From an uncultured Clostridia bacterium (lineage in GTDB: Bacteria > Bacillota > Clostridia > Christensenellales > UBA3700): a DNA stretch of 9,562 nucleotides. A model generated the notes under the pieces. That model worked only from the letters and a program-made list of their open reading frames with translations, searched no databases and was not told the DNA's origin. The stretch is taken from the NCBI GenBank assembly GCA_947176115.1, contig CAMWPK010000048.1:1-9562 (forward strand), written 5' to 3'. The position numbers and the translations under genes were made by a program. Positions 1 through 5,596 of the stretch are shown here, piece by piece (the first letter of the stretch is position 1; each line of letters starts with the position of its first letter).

Positions 1-94
1 ATATCGTCTGTAGAATCAATTCGCAAGTATTTTTTTGTAAGAAAGTATTGCTAGTAATTCATATCTGCCGTATTTACTATTAAAAGCATTTTAG

Positions 95-127
95 TTGCTT
101 GCAAAAGCAAGTAAGTTTTTGTATAAT
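95..127 (+). promoter_or_regulatory. Promoter with overlapping small dyad
   Basis: A sigma-A type promoter is visible: TTGCAA at 99-104, a 17-base spacer, and a perfect TATAAT at 122-127, giving a start near 134. The -35 box lies inside a dyad (TTGCTT at 95-100, AAGCAA at 105-110, loop GCAA), a possible operator. The predicted transcript start makes a TTG start codon at 133 unlikely and supports the ATG at 172 for the first gene. The dyad's regulatory role is inference. Confidence 0.65.
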
Positions 128-171
128 ATACTTTGAAAGCGAGAATTGCTTTTGTGACTGTAAAGGATAGA

Positions 172-924
172 ATGAAACCTTCAAAAATTTCAAAAATAAC
201 TACTTATCACTATGTAAAATTCGTAGGGCGCTTGCTTTTATGTTTAGCGGTCATTTGTTATTATATTGTAAAGAAAGTAGATAACACTCAAATAGATCCT
301 TTACTTGACGGACTAAAATCAAACAAGTATTTGGGCGCAACGCTGTTGGTTATTTGGGTAATTTTTGTTATTGAAACGCTGTCGAGGTTTTTCCCTTCGA
401 AATTAGAAAGCATTGGTTGTCAAAAACAATTTAAGCGCAACTACGTACCTAAAGAGCCGACAGAAAAGCCTGTTAAACAATCAGGGTGGAGAACCTTTGC
501 CGTGACCGTGGCTTGGATAGCGCTCAATGCGATATTCGTTACGTTATACTTTACTAAGGTAATCGACGGCGGTGTATTGATAATACTCAGTTTGCTCTAT
601 TCGGTGGGCGATATGGTGTGTATACTTTTCTTCTGCCCATTCCAAGTATTGTTTATGCAAAATCGCTGTTGCGTTTCTTGTCGTATATACAACTGGGACT
701 ATCCAATGATGTTTACGCCAATTGTGTTTATAAAAAATGCGTTTTGTATTTCAATATTTGTTTTAGCTCTGGCGCTAGTGGTGGTATGGGAAATTTTATA
801 TCGCAAGTATCCGGAAAGATTTTGCAGAAATACCAATCAATCGCTCTCGTGCGCCAACTGTAAAGAAAAGTTGTGCAAACATAAAACTCATTTGCAAAGT
901 TTTATTAAAAAATTCAGACCGTAG
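172..924 (+). CDS. Cysteine-rich polytopic membrane protein, function unknown
   Basis: A 250-residue protein I cannot assign to a named family. ATG 172 is chosen over an in-frame TTG at 133 because AAAGGA lies at 162-167 and the upstream promoter would start RNA near 134. Hydrophobic segments appear near residues 18-33, 53-74, 109-128, 132-163 and 183-209, so about five membrane passes. A CCxxC cluster (C166, C167, C170) is followed by an aromatic stretch RIYNWDYPMMFTP that looks like a conserved core. The hydrophilic C-terminus carries C218, C227, C230 and C235, including a CxxC, followed by basic residues. These cysteines could bind a metal or form a redox pair, but no function is shown. 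It ends 11 bases before the Ppx/GppA gene and is probably cotranscribed with it. Confidence 0.75.
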   Translation: MKPSKISKITTYHYVKFVGRLLLCLAVICYYIVKKVDNTQIDPLLDGLKSNKYLGATLLVIWVIFVIETLSRFFPSKLESIGCQKQFKRNYVPKEPTEKPVKQSGWRTFAVTVAWIALNAIFVTLYFTKVIDGGVLIILSLLYSVGDMVCILFFCPFQVLFMQNRCCVSCRIYNWDYPMMFTPIVFIKNAFCISIFVLALALVVVWEILYRKYPERFCRNTNQSLSCANCKEKLCKHKTHLQSFIKKFRP

Positions 925-935
925 AAGAGATAAAT

Positions 936-1793
936 ATGAAGTATGCAGTAATTGACGTAGGCTCCAACTCCGTAAGACTTATGGTAAGCGAAGAGTTGAA
1001 GACGAAATACAAGAAGATAAATACTACTCGCCTTGCAATGGGACTTTCTTTGACGGGGCAACTTGACAGCGGTAGAATGCTTGCGACGGCAAATGCTATT
1101 GAGGAATACGTCAAGGAAGCAAAATTCGAGCAATGCGACAGGATTTTCGTATTTGCTACCGAGGCGGTGAGAAGCGCAGACAATAAAGACGAGTTTATCA
1201 AGTTGTTGAGCGACAAAGGTATTTGTATCGACGTGGTGGCAAGTCAAGACGAGGCTAGATTGGGCTTTACAGGCGCGTATACTGATGGAGTGTGCTGTGT
1301 TTTGGATATAGGCGGAGCAAGCACGGAACTTGCAGTGGGCGATAACAACGGTTTGATTTACGCTAAGAGTTTGCCAATAGGTTTGGTGCGGATATACGAT
1401 AGATGCAAAGAGAATTTGCAGGCTGTAGACGAGTACGTGGCAAGTGTTATACGCGAATACGGCGAGTTGCCGAAGTTTGATAATTTGCTTGCCATTGGCG
1501 GTACGGCTTCAACATTTGTCGCAATCAAGGAAAAAATGAAAACTTATAATTCGCAAATCGTAGACGGATACGTATTGACAAAAGCTGTAGTTGACGAGTT
1601 GACTGAGCAAATACACGCTATGAAGATTCAAGACAGATTGCTTTTGGCTGGATTAGAACCAAAGAGAGCAGACGTAATTGTGGGCGGAGGAAGGCTATTG
1701 TCAGCGATTATGAGTATGCTTGGGAGGGATTATCTCATAGTTAGGGAAAGCGACAATCAAGAGGGATACCTGAAATGCAAAATGGGAATATGA
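936..1793 (+). CDS. Ppx/GppA-family phosphatase (exopolyphosphatase-like)
   Basis: A 285-residue cytoplasmic protein of the actin-like ATPase fold that hydrolyses inorganic polyphosphate and/or converts pppGpp to ppGpp. Visible motifs are the first phosphate loop VIDVGSNSVRL (5-15), FATEAVRS (73-80), QDEAR (104-108) whose Glu106 matches the catalytic Glu121 of E. coli PPX, the second loop DIGGASTE (124-131), AIGGT (186-190), and the C-terminal RADVIVGGG (244-252). The length fits the two-lobe core only. The extra HD-like domain of the roughly 500-residue enterobacterial PPX/GppA is absent, as in many short Gram-positive and Aquifex-type members. The substrate, polyphosphate or pppGpp, cannot be told from sequence. 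No polyphosphate kinase gene is in the window. The ATG at 936 has only a weak AGAAGAG-like site upstream, which suggests coupling to the preceding gene. Confidence 0.92.
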   Translation: MKYAVIDVGSNSVRLMVSEELKTKYKKINTTRLAMGLSLTGQLDSGRMLATANAIEEYVKEAKFEQCDRIFVFATEAVRSADNKDEFIKLLSDKGICIDVVASQDEARLGFTGAYTDGVCCVLDIGGASTELAVGDNNGLIYAKSLPIGLVRIYDRCKENLQAVDEYVASVIREYGELPKFDNLLAIGGTASTFVAIKEKMKTYNSQIVDGYVLTKAVVDELTEQIHAMKIQDRLLLAGLEPKRADVIVGGGRLLSAIMSMLGRDYLIVRESDNQEGYLKCKMGI

Positions 1794-1798
1794 ATTTA

Positions 1799-1861
1799 GG
1801 GAAGAAGTAATAGGGAAGAGTGAAGAAGTAATGGTGAAGAAGTAAGAAGTAAATGGAGAGA
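1799..1861 (+). repeat. Degenerate 7-base tandem array, left arm (purine-rich on +)
   Basis: Nine consecutive heptamers can be read from 1799: GGGAAGA, AGTAATA, GGGAAGA, GTGAAGA, AGTAATG, GTGAAGA, AGTAAGA, AGTAAAT, GGAGAGA. The array starts five bases after the Ppx/GppA stop codon and ends before the tRNA promoter. It carries no convincing ORF. Positions 1834-1847 are an exact 14-base inverted match to 2197-2210 on the other side of the tRNA genes. Confidence 0.8.
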
Positions 1862-1905
1862 ATATTGAGAGGGATAATTAATTTTCACAAATTTTAAAAA
1901 AACTC

Positions 1906-1934
1906 TTGACAAAAGTCTTTTTTTCATTTATTAT
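1906..1934 (+). promoter_or_regulatory. Promoter of the tRNA-Met pair
   Basis: TTGACA at 1906-1911 (perfect -35), 17-base spacer, TATTAT at 1929-1934 (five of six consensus bases). Transcription would begin near 1941, about 24 bases before the first mature tRNA. Confidence 0.75.
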
Positions 1935-1964
1935 TGTAAAGCATTGACTAGACACTTTTAATAT

Positions 1965-2039
<75 letters not shown>

Positions 2040-2046
2040 TTAATTA

Positions 2047-2124
2047 GCCGGTGTAGCTTAGTTGGTCTATAGCGGTCGGTTCATACCCGACAGGTCATTG
2101 GTTCAAATCCGATCACCGGTACCA
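2047..2124 (+). tRNA. Elongator tRNA-Met (CAT)
   Basis: A 78-base cloverleaf with encoded CCA and anticodon CAT at 2082-2084 in loop TTCATAC. The acceptor stem is GCCGGTG against CACCGGT with a G1-U72 wobble, as in the Bacillus subtilis elongator tRNA-Met, which it resembles more than tRNA-Ile2. The anticodon stem GTCGG/CCGAC is perfect and the T-stem ATTGG/CCGAT has one G-U. It starts seven bases after the initiator tRNA and shares its transcript. Confidence 0.93.
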
Positions 2125-2158
2125 AAAAATACGAACTCCCTTGGGAGTTCGTATTTTT
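2125..2158. terminator. Perfect palindromic terminator after the tRNAs
   Basis: Two 16-base arms, 2125-2140 and 2143-2158, are exact reverse complements. The GC core is CGAACTCCC/GGGAGTTCG, flanked by AAAAA on the left and TTTTT on the right, with only TT between the arms. It directly abuts the CCA of the second tRNA. Being symmetrical, it can end the tRNA transcript on + and also stop leftward read-through from the metal ATPase on -. Confidence 0.92.
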
Positions 2159-2214
2159 ACTTATTACTTATTACTTATTACTTTTTCACTCTTCACTCTT
2201 ACTTCTTCACTAAA
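2159..2214 (-). repeat. Degenerate 7-base tandem array, right arm (purine-rich on -)
   Basis: Eight heptamers are read on +: ACTTATT three times, ACTTTTT, CACTCTT twice, ACTTCTT, CACTAAA. The complement is the same purine-rich family (AAGTAAT, AAGAGTG) as the array at 1799-1861, so the two arms are inverted relative to each other around the tRNA unit. On the - strand this array follows the ATPase stop codon by about 33 bases. It begins immediately after the terminator stem. Confidence 0.82.
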
Positions 2215-2247
2215 TATCTTTTATGCCTTAAATATTGATAGTAGTCA

Positions 2248-4170
2248 TTAATATTTGCTTTTCTTTCTATTCACTCTCATAGCGTTGAGAATAGCCACTA
2301 TTGCTACGCCGACGTCGCCTATTACGGCGAGCCACATGCCAGTTATGCCTAGCGCGGAGAGTATCATTATTAATGCTTTTACGGCTAGAGATATGACGAT
2401 ATTTTCCATTACGACAGCCATAGTCTTTTTGGCTATGCGTTTGGCGGTAGCAATACCTCTTAAATCGTCTTGCATTAGCACCACGTCTGAGGCTTCGATT
2501 GCCGCGTCGCTACCCACTCCGCCCATTGCGATACCTATATCAGAGCGCATTAGAACAGGCGCGTCGTTTATGCCGTCGCCAACAAAGCAGAGTACGTCGC
2601 CTTTCTTTTTATCGGCAAGCATCTTTTCTACGTTTTCCACTTTATTTTGAGGTAGGAGCGATGACTTGTAGCTTGTCAATTCAAGTTCTTTCGCTACGCT
2701 CTTAGCGATTGCTTCGTTGTCGCCGGTAAGCATTACGGTATTGCAATTCATTGCGTTTAATTTAGATATGACTGACTTTGCTTCAGGCTTTATCTCGTCG
2801 CTTATAAGCAGAGAGCCTACAAATTTGTCGCCGTGCGCAACGTATACTACGGTACCTATACCGTCTTGAGGAATATACGGTATATTGTTTTCTATCATCA
2901 ACTTTTCATTACCGCAATAAATTACGTCGTCGCGCTTTGTTGCGATTATACCTTGACCTGCCACGTTAGTATGAGCGTAATCATCAGTTAAGTCTTTGCC
3001 ATAGCAAGCAATGATAGATCTGGCTATTGGGTGCGAAGAACCTTGTTCTGCAATACTTGCAAGACGTAACACTTCGTCTTTGTTTTCTTCGGGAGATATA
3101 GCCGTAACGGCGAAATTGCCCATCGTCAAAGTGCCGGTCTTATCAAATACAAATGTATTTGCCTTATTTAGTAGCTCTAAGTAGTTGGAGCCTTTGACGA
3201 GTATGCCGTGTCTTGACGCGCAACCAATACCTGCAAAGAAAGAGAGCGGTATGGATACGACAAGAGCGCAAGGGCAGGATACTACCAAAAAGCTCAAAGC
3301 TCTGTATACCCAACTATACCAGTCGCGTGTAACTATACCGGGAATAATTGCAAGAAGCAATGCTGTACATACGACGATAGGCGTATAGTATTTGGCAAAC
3401 TTGGTAATAAAATTCTCCGCCTTAGATTTGCGCGACGAGGCGTTTTCGACGAGTTCTAAGATCTTGGATACGGTGGAGTCGTAAAATACCTTAGTTACTC
3501 TCACGTGAATTTGCGATGTCATATTGACGCATCCGCTTATAACTTCTTCCTCAACTCCTACTTCGCGGGGAAGAGATTCGCCCGTCAAAGCCTTGGTGTC
3601 TAAAGTTGTTGAACCCTTGACTATTACGCCGTCAAGCGGTACTTTTTCTCCTGCGTTTATCACTATGATATCGCCGACAGCCACTTCTTCGGGGGCGACT
3701 TGCTCAACCGTTTCGCCACGCATTACGTTGGCGTAGTCAGGGCGTATATCCATAAGAGATGAGATAGATTTGCGGGATTTGCCGGTCGCATATCCTTGGA
3801 AAAATTCTCCCACTTGATAGAAGAGCAACACGGCGCAAGCCTCGTCAAAGCCTTCTACGTCTTTGCCGGAAATTCCCGTATAGATGCCAAGAGCGAATGC
3901 CCCTATTGTCGCCACGCCCATAAGGAAGTTTTCATCCAATACTTGACCGTGAGATATATTGCGAATTGCTTTGAAAAGCACGTCATAACCAATTACCAAA
4001 TATATTGCAAAGTATAGGAAAAAGGGAAGTAGCCACCCGACTTTGCTATTGGTGACGCTTGCGAGATTTACTATCTTGTCAACGATAATTACTGTTAAAA
4101 AGGCTACAAGCGCAACAAGTATTCTCGTCAATTCTTTTTTTTGTTTTCGAGTTAAATTCAAACTTTTCAT
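2248..4170 (-). CDS. Zn/Cd/Pb-exporting P1B-type ATPase lacking an HMA domain
   Basis: A 640-residue membrane pump that exports divalent metal from the cytoplasm using ATP. Motifs in order: actuator TGES (196-199), the metal-binding CPC (299-301) in a membrane helix, phosphorylation site DKTGTLT (Asp343), the P1B-specific HP (380-381), TGDN (482-485), and hinge GDGINDAP (531-538). In the last helices Lys598 and Asp619 (in WLAVIGDVG) match the Lys and Asp that mark the Zn/Cd/Pb (ZntA/CadA, P1B-2) subclass and argue against copper. The usual N-terminal HMA domain is missing; only a short Lys-rich stretch precedes the first helix pair. A separate HMA protein is encoded just upstream. An in-frame TAG three codons before the ATG rules out an upstream extension. 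The ribosome site GGCGGGT is weak. Confidence 0.95.
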   Translation of the reverse strand: MKSLNLTRKQKKELTRILVALVAFLTVIIVDKIVNLASVTNSKVGWLLPFFLYFAIYLVIGYDVLFKAIRNISHGQVLDENFLMGVATIGAFALGIYTGISGKDVEGFDEACAVLLFYQVGEFFQGYATGKSRKSISSLMDIRPDYANVMRGETVEQVAPEEVAVGDIIVINAGEKVPLDGVIVKGSTTLDTKALTGESLPREVGVEEEVISGCVNMTSQIHVRVTKVFYDSTVSKILELVENASSRKSKAENFITKFAKYYTPIVVCTALLLAIIPGIVTRDWYSWVYRALSFLVVSCPCALVVSIPLSFFAGIGCASRHGILVKGSNYLELLNKANTFVFDKTGTLTMGNFAVTAISPEENKDEVLRLASIAEQGSSHPIARSIIACYGKDLTDDYAHTNVAGQGIIATKRDDVIYCGNEKLMIENNIPYIPQDGIGTVVYVAHGDKFVGSLLISDEIKPEAKSVISKLNAMNCNTVMLTGDNEAIAKSVAKELELTSYKSSLLPQNKVENVEKMLADKKKGDVLCFVGDGINDAPVLMRSDIGIAMGGVGSDAAIEASDVVLMQDDLRGIATAKRIAKKTMAVVMENIVISLAVKALIMILSALGITGMWLAVIGDVGVAIVAILNAMRVNRKKSKY

Positions 4171-4193
4171 TTTCGTCTACCCGCCGAATTTCA

Positions 4194-4219
4194 GCAGGAT
4201 ACGTCCGAGCGTATTCTGC
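4194..4219 (-). promoter_or_regulatory. Stem-loop in the ATPase leader
   Basis: Arms 4194-4203 (GCAGGATACG) and 4210-4219 (CGTATTCTGC) pair over ten positions with a six-base loop. On the - strand RNA one position is an A-C mismatch. It sits about 24 bases upstream of the ATPase start codon and could affect translation; that role is inference. Confidence 0.4.
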
Positions 4220-4267
4220 GGTTATTTTCAGCGTAAGGCATTCTCCTTGTTATTTATTAATTTAGTT

Positions 4268-4291
4268 GTACTTTTGAACAAGTATTCAATT
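4268..4291 (-). promoter_or_regulatory. Second ArsR/SmtB-type operator, before the ATPase
   Basis: The core is TTGAA (4274-4278), six bases, TTCAA (4285-4289). Aligned on the - strand, 19 of 24 bases match the operator ahead of the repressor gene at 4950-4973. A candidate -10 (AATAAT on -, roughly 4291-4296) abuts it, but I see no good -35. It implies the ATPase can be repressed independently of the upstream genes. Confidence 0.6.
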
Positions 4292-4301
4292 ATTCACCAT
4301 T

Positions 4302-4323
4302 AAAAAACGGGTAAACCCATTTT
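4302..4323 (-). terminator. Candidate intrinsic terminator between HMA gene and ATPase
   Basis: On the - strand RNA, AAAAUGGG (4323-4316), loop UUUA, CCCGUUUU (4311-4304) form an eight-pair stem including one U-G, followed by two more U (six U in all). It is short and weak, so it may attenuate rather than stop transcription. It lies just upstream of the second operator. Confidence 0.45.
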
Positions 4324-4332
4324 GTATAGCAG

Positions 4333-4360
4333 GGGAGCACAATATGGCAATCATGCTCCC
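4333..4360 (-). promoter_or_regulatory. Hairpin after the HMA gene
   Basis: GGGAGCA pairs with TGCTCCC across this stretch. On the - strand RNA the stem extends to eleven pairs through U-G and G-U wobbles around loop UGCCAU. On the + strand the same positions are C-A mismatches. That asymmetry suggests selection on the - transcript. No U-run follows, so it may be an mRNA-stabilising or processing structure. Confidence 0.45.
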
Positions 4361-4370
4361 ATATATTATA

Positions 4371-4589
4371 TTAGCGAATAATTCTAGTGTCCGGTTCGAC
4401 TTTTTTGCAGACTTTTACGACTTCGTCCATTATTTCCTCAAAGCGGTAGTCGTCGGCTTCGATTGTCATTTTTTGCGTCAAGAAATTGACGTTGATTTGA
4501 CTTACGCCGTCAATCTTTGCGATGTTGCGCTCCATCTTAGCCGCGCAGTTTGCGCAATCCAAGTCCTCAAGTTTATAAATCTTTTTCAT
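4371..4589 (-). CDS. Free-standing HMA metal-binding protein
   Basis: A 72-residue protein that is a complete heavy-metal-associated (ferredoxin-like) domain. The metal loop LDCANCA places Cys12 and Cys15 with Asp11 before the first Cys, the arrangement seen in zinc/cadmium-type HMA domains such as the E. coli ZntA N-terminus, rather than the copper-type MTCxxC. The pattern beta-alpha-beta (KIYKLEDL, AAKMERNIAKIDGV, INVNFLTQKMTIEA) and a final helix follow. It replaces the HMA domain absent from the neighbouring ATPase and probably binds or delivers Zn/Cd to it, or buffers metal. It lies 24 bases after the ArsR gene, with GGAGG about eight bases before the ATG, so the two genes are cotranscribed. 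Confidence 0.9.
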   Translation of the reverse strand: MKKIYKLEDLDCANCAAKMERNIAKIDGVSQINVNFLTQKMTIEADDYRFEEIMDEVVKVCKKVEPDTRIIR

Positions 4590-4613
4590 ATAAATACCTC
4601 CGTATTATTATTG

Positions 4614-4940
4614 TTATTCGTTGACGTGAGAAAGACCGCATTGCATTATCAGCGTAACGTGGTCGTCGTCCAAAGAATACTTGACTTCTTTACCTTCTTT
4701 GACTCCCTTGACGAGTTTGATATTGCGAAGAACTCGCAGTTGATGTGATACGGCGGATACGCTCATATCAAGAATATCGGCAATCTCGCCTACGCACAAG
4801 TCGCGGATTTGCAGACAACTCAATATCTTTGCTCTGGTCGGGTCGCCTAGCGCTTTGAATAGTTCAGCCAAAGCGTAAGTCGTATCCTCGCTTGGAAGTT
4901 GCGCTCTTATAGAAGTTGTCAAGTCTTTTTGTTCGTTCAT
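4614..4940 (-). CDS. ArsR/SmtB-family metal-sensing repressor
   Basis: A 108-residue winged-helix dimeric repressor that releases DNA on metal binding. The family core is clear: ALAELFKALGDPTRAKIL (24-40), the recognition helix MSVSAVSHQLRVLRNIKLV (59-77), and the wing KEGKEVKYSL (81-90). The C-terminal helix carries D92-x-H94 and H105-x2-E108, the alpha5 zinc site of SmtB/CzrA/NmtR-type sensors. In DLCVGEIA a single Cys49 remains where CadC has ELCVCDIA, and CadC's N-terminal cysteines are absent. A zinc-preferring sensor is therefore more likely than a CadC-type Cd/Pb sensor. GAGGA precedes the ATG by about five bases. It is first in the operon with the HMA gene and probably represses itself through the overlapping operator. 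Confidence 0.93.
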   Translation of the reverse strand: MNEQKDLTTSIRAQLPSEDTTYALAELFKALGDPTRAKILSCLQIRDLCVGEIADILDMSVSAVSHQLRVLRNIKLVKGVKEGKEVKYSLDDDHVTLIMQCGLSHVNE

Positions 4941-4949
4941 AATTCCTCA

Positions 4950-4979
4950 CTACATTTGAACTATTATTCAAATGTTCAA
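4950..4979 (-). promoter_or_regulatory. ArsR/SmtB-type operator ahead of the repressor gene
   Basis: A dyad ATTTGAA (4954-4960), CTATTA, TTCAAAT (4967-4973) is perfect over seven bases each side. An overlapping wider pair, TTGAAC (4956-4961) and GTTCAA (4974-4979), adds a second possible half-site pairing. It covers the expected transcription start (about 4977) and runs to within ten bases of the start codon, so repressor binding would block transcription. Confidence 0.75.
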
Positions 4980-4983
4980 TATT

Positions 4984-5012
4984 ATTATATTCCCCATTTT
5001 TTATTTTGTCAA
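4984..5012 (-). promoter_or_regulatory. Consensus promoter of the repressor-HMA operon
   Basis: On the - strand, TTGACA (5012-5007), 17 bases, TATAAT (4989-4984): both hexamers match the sigma-A consensus exactly with ideal spacing. Such strength fits a promoter that is held off by a repressor. The operator lies directly downstream. Confidence 0.85.
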
Positions 5013-5114
5013 TACTTTTTTACAATTTTTTTTTAGTACGTAAAATTTGTAAGCGGAGTATAATTGCAAACTTGACGAATAAATGATAATATAATGATAA
5101 GGAGAGTAATATTT

Positions 5115-5576
5115 ATGGTGATTAGGAACAAATTTGTAATTTACGCATTATTATCAGTAATGGTCGTAGCTCTTGCGGTAATAGGTATAGTTGTCGTTGT
5201 GAATAATCAAAACAAAACGAAAGGCTACGTAAGAGTTAAAGCAGTTGTGGTTGACTATAGGGAAAGATTTGACTATGACGATTATGAAATGATGTATAGC
5301 GAAATCGTTGAGTACGAAGTAGATGGATTTACCTATTTAGGTTATAATGACGTTTGGACGAATGTGCCAAAAGGAATCGGAAAAGAGATTGAAATAGCTT
5401 ACGATCCCGCTAATCCTGCGAGGTGCGTTTTTGTTAAAAGCCAAAATTTTATGGCGATAATTTGTTTTAGCATTAGCGGAATAAGTTTATTAGCATTAAT
5501 ATTGCAAGTAATAATGGATATGCGAGCAAAAAGAAAGAGTAATGACGGCTATTATGAGCATAATCTGATTGCTTGA
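5115..5576 (+). CDS. DUF3592-like membrane protein
   Basis: A 153-residue protein with an N-terminal membrane helix (about residues 7-29), a roughly 80-residue domain, and a second helix (about 110-130) followed by a short basic tail. The middle domain, with the ending GKEIEIAYDPANPARCVF, resembles DUF3592, a small extracytoplasmic beta-rich domain of unknown function held between two helices. ATG 5115 is preferred over an in-frame ATG at 5094 because AAGGAG lies at 5099-5104, inside that extension. TATAAT-like boxes at 5059-5064 and 5090-5095 are present upstream, but neither has a well spaced -35. It ends 20 bases before the ComF-type gene and may lead that operon. The role is unknown. Confidence 0.75.
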   Translation: MVIRNKFVIYALLSVMVVALAVIGIVVVVNNQNKTKGYVRVKAVVVDYRERFDYDDYEMMYSEIVEYEVDGFTYLGYNDVWTNVPKGIGKEIEIAYDPANPARCVFVKSQNFMAIICFSISGISLLALILQVIMDMRAKRKSNDGYYEHNLIA

Positions 5577-5596
5577 CGCGATACAAAAAATAAAGA

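Noticed and set aside
1..94. Short open stretches at the left edge that could be the tail of an upstream gene
   Set aside because: Two + frames stay open for only 17 and 26 codons; nothing in them is recognisable, so no gene is called.
133..171. TTG start giving a 13-residue N-terminal extension of the first membrane protein
   Set aside because: The TATAAT at 122-127 predicts RNA starting near 134, and AAAGGA sits before the ATG at 172.
888..1247. - strand ORFs opposite the Ppx/GppA gene
   Set aside because: They are shadows of a gene with all family motifs on the + strand; no ribosome site or domain is seen.
2047..2124. Second CAT tRNA as tRNA-Ile2 (lysidine type)
   Set aside because: G1-U72 and the TTCATAC loop with GTCGG stem match the Bacillus elongator tRNA-Met better than known Ile2 tRNAs.
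2230..2256. AAATATT/AATATTT inverted repeat at the ATPase stop codon as a terminator
   Set aside because: It is purely A-T, has a 13-base loop and no U-run; the palindrome at 2125-2158 is the better terminator for this strand.
5094..5114. Upstream ATG for the DUF3592-like gene
   Set aside because: The AAGGAG ribosome site lies inside this extension and serves the ATG at 5115.
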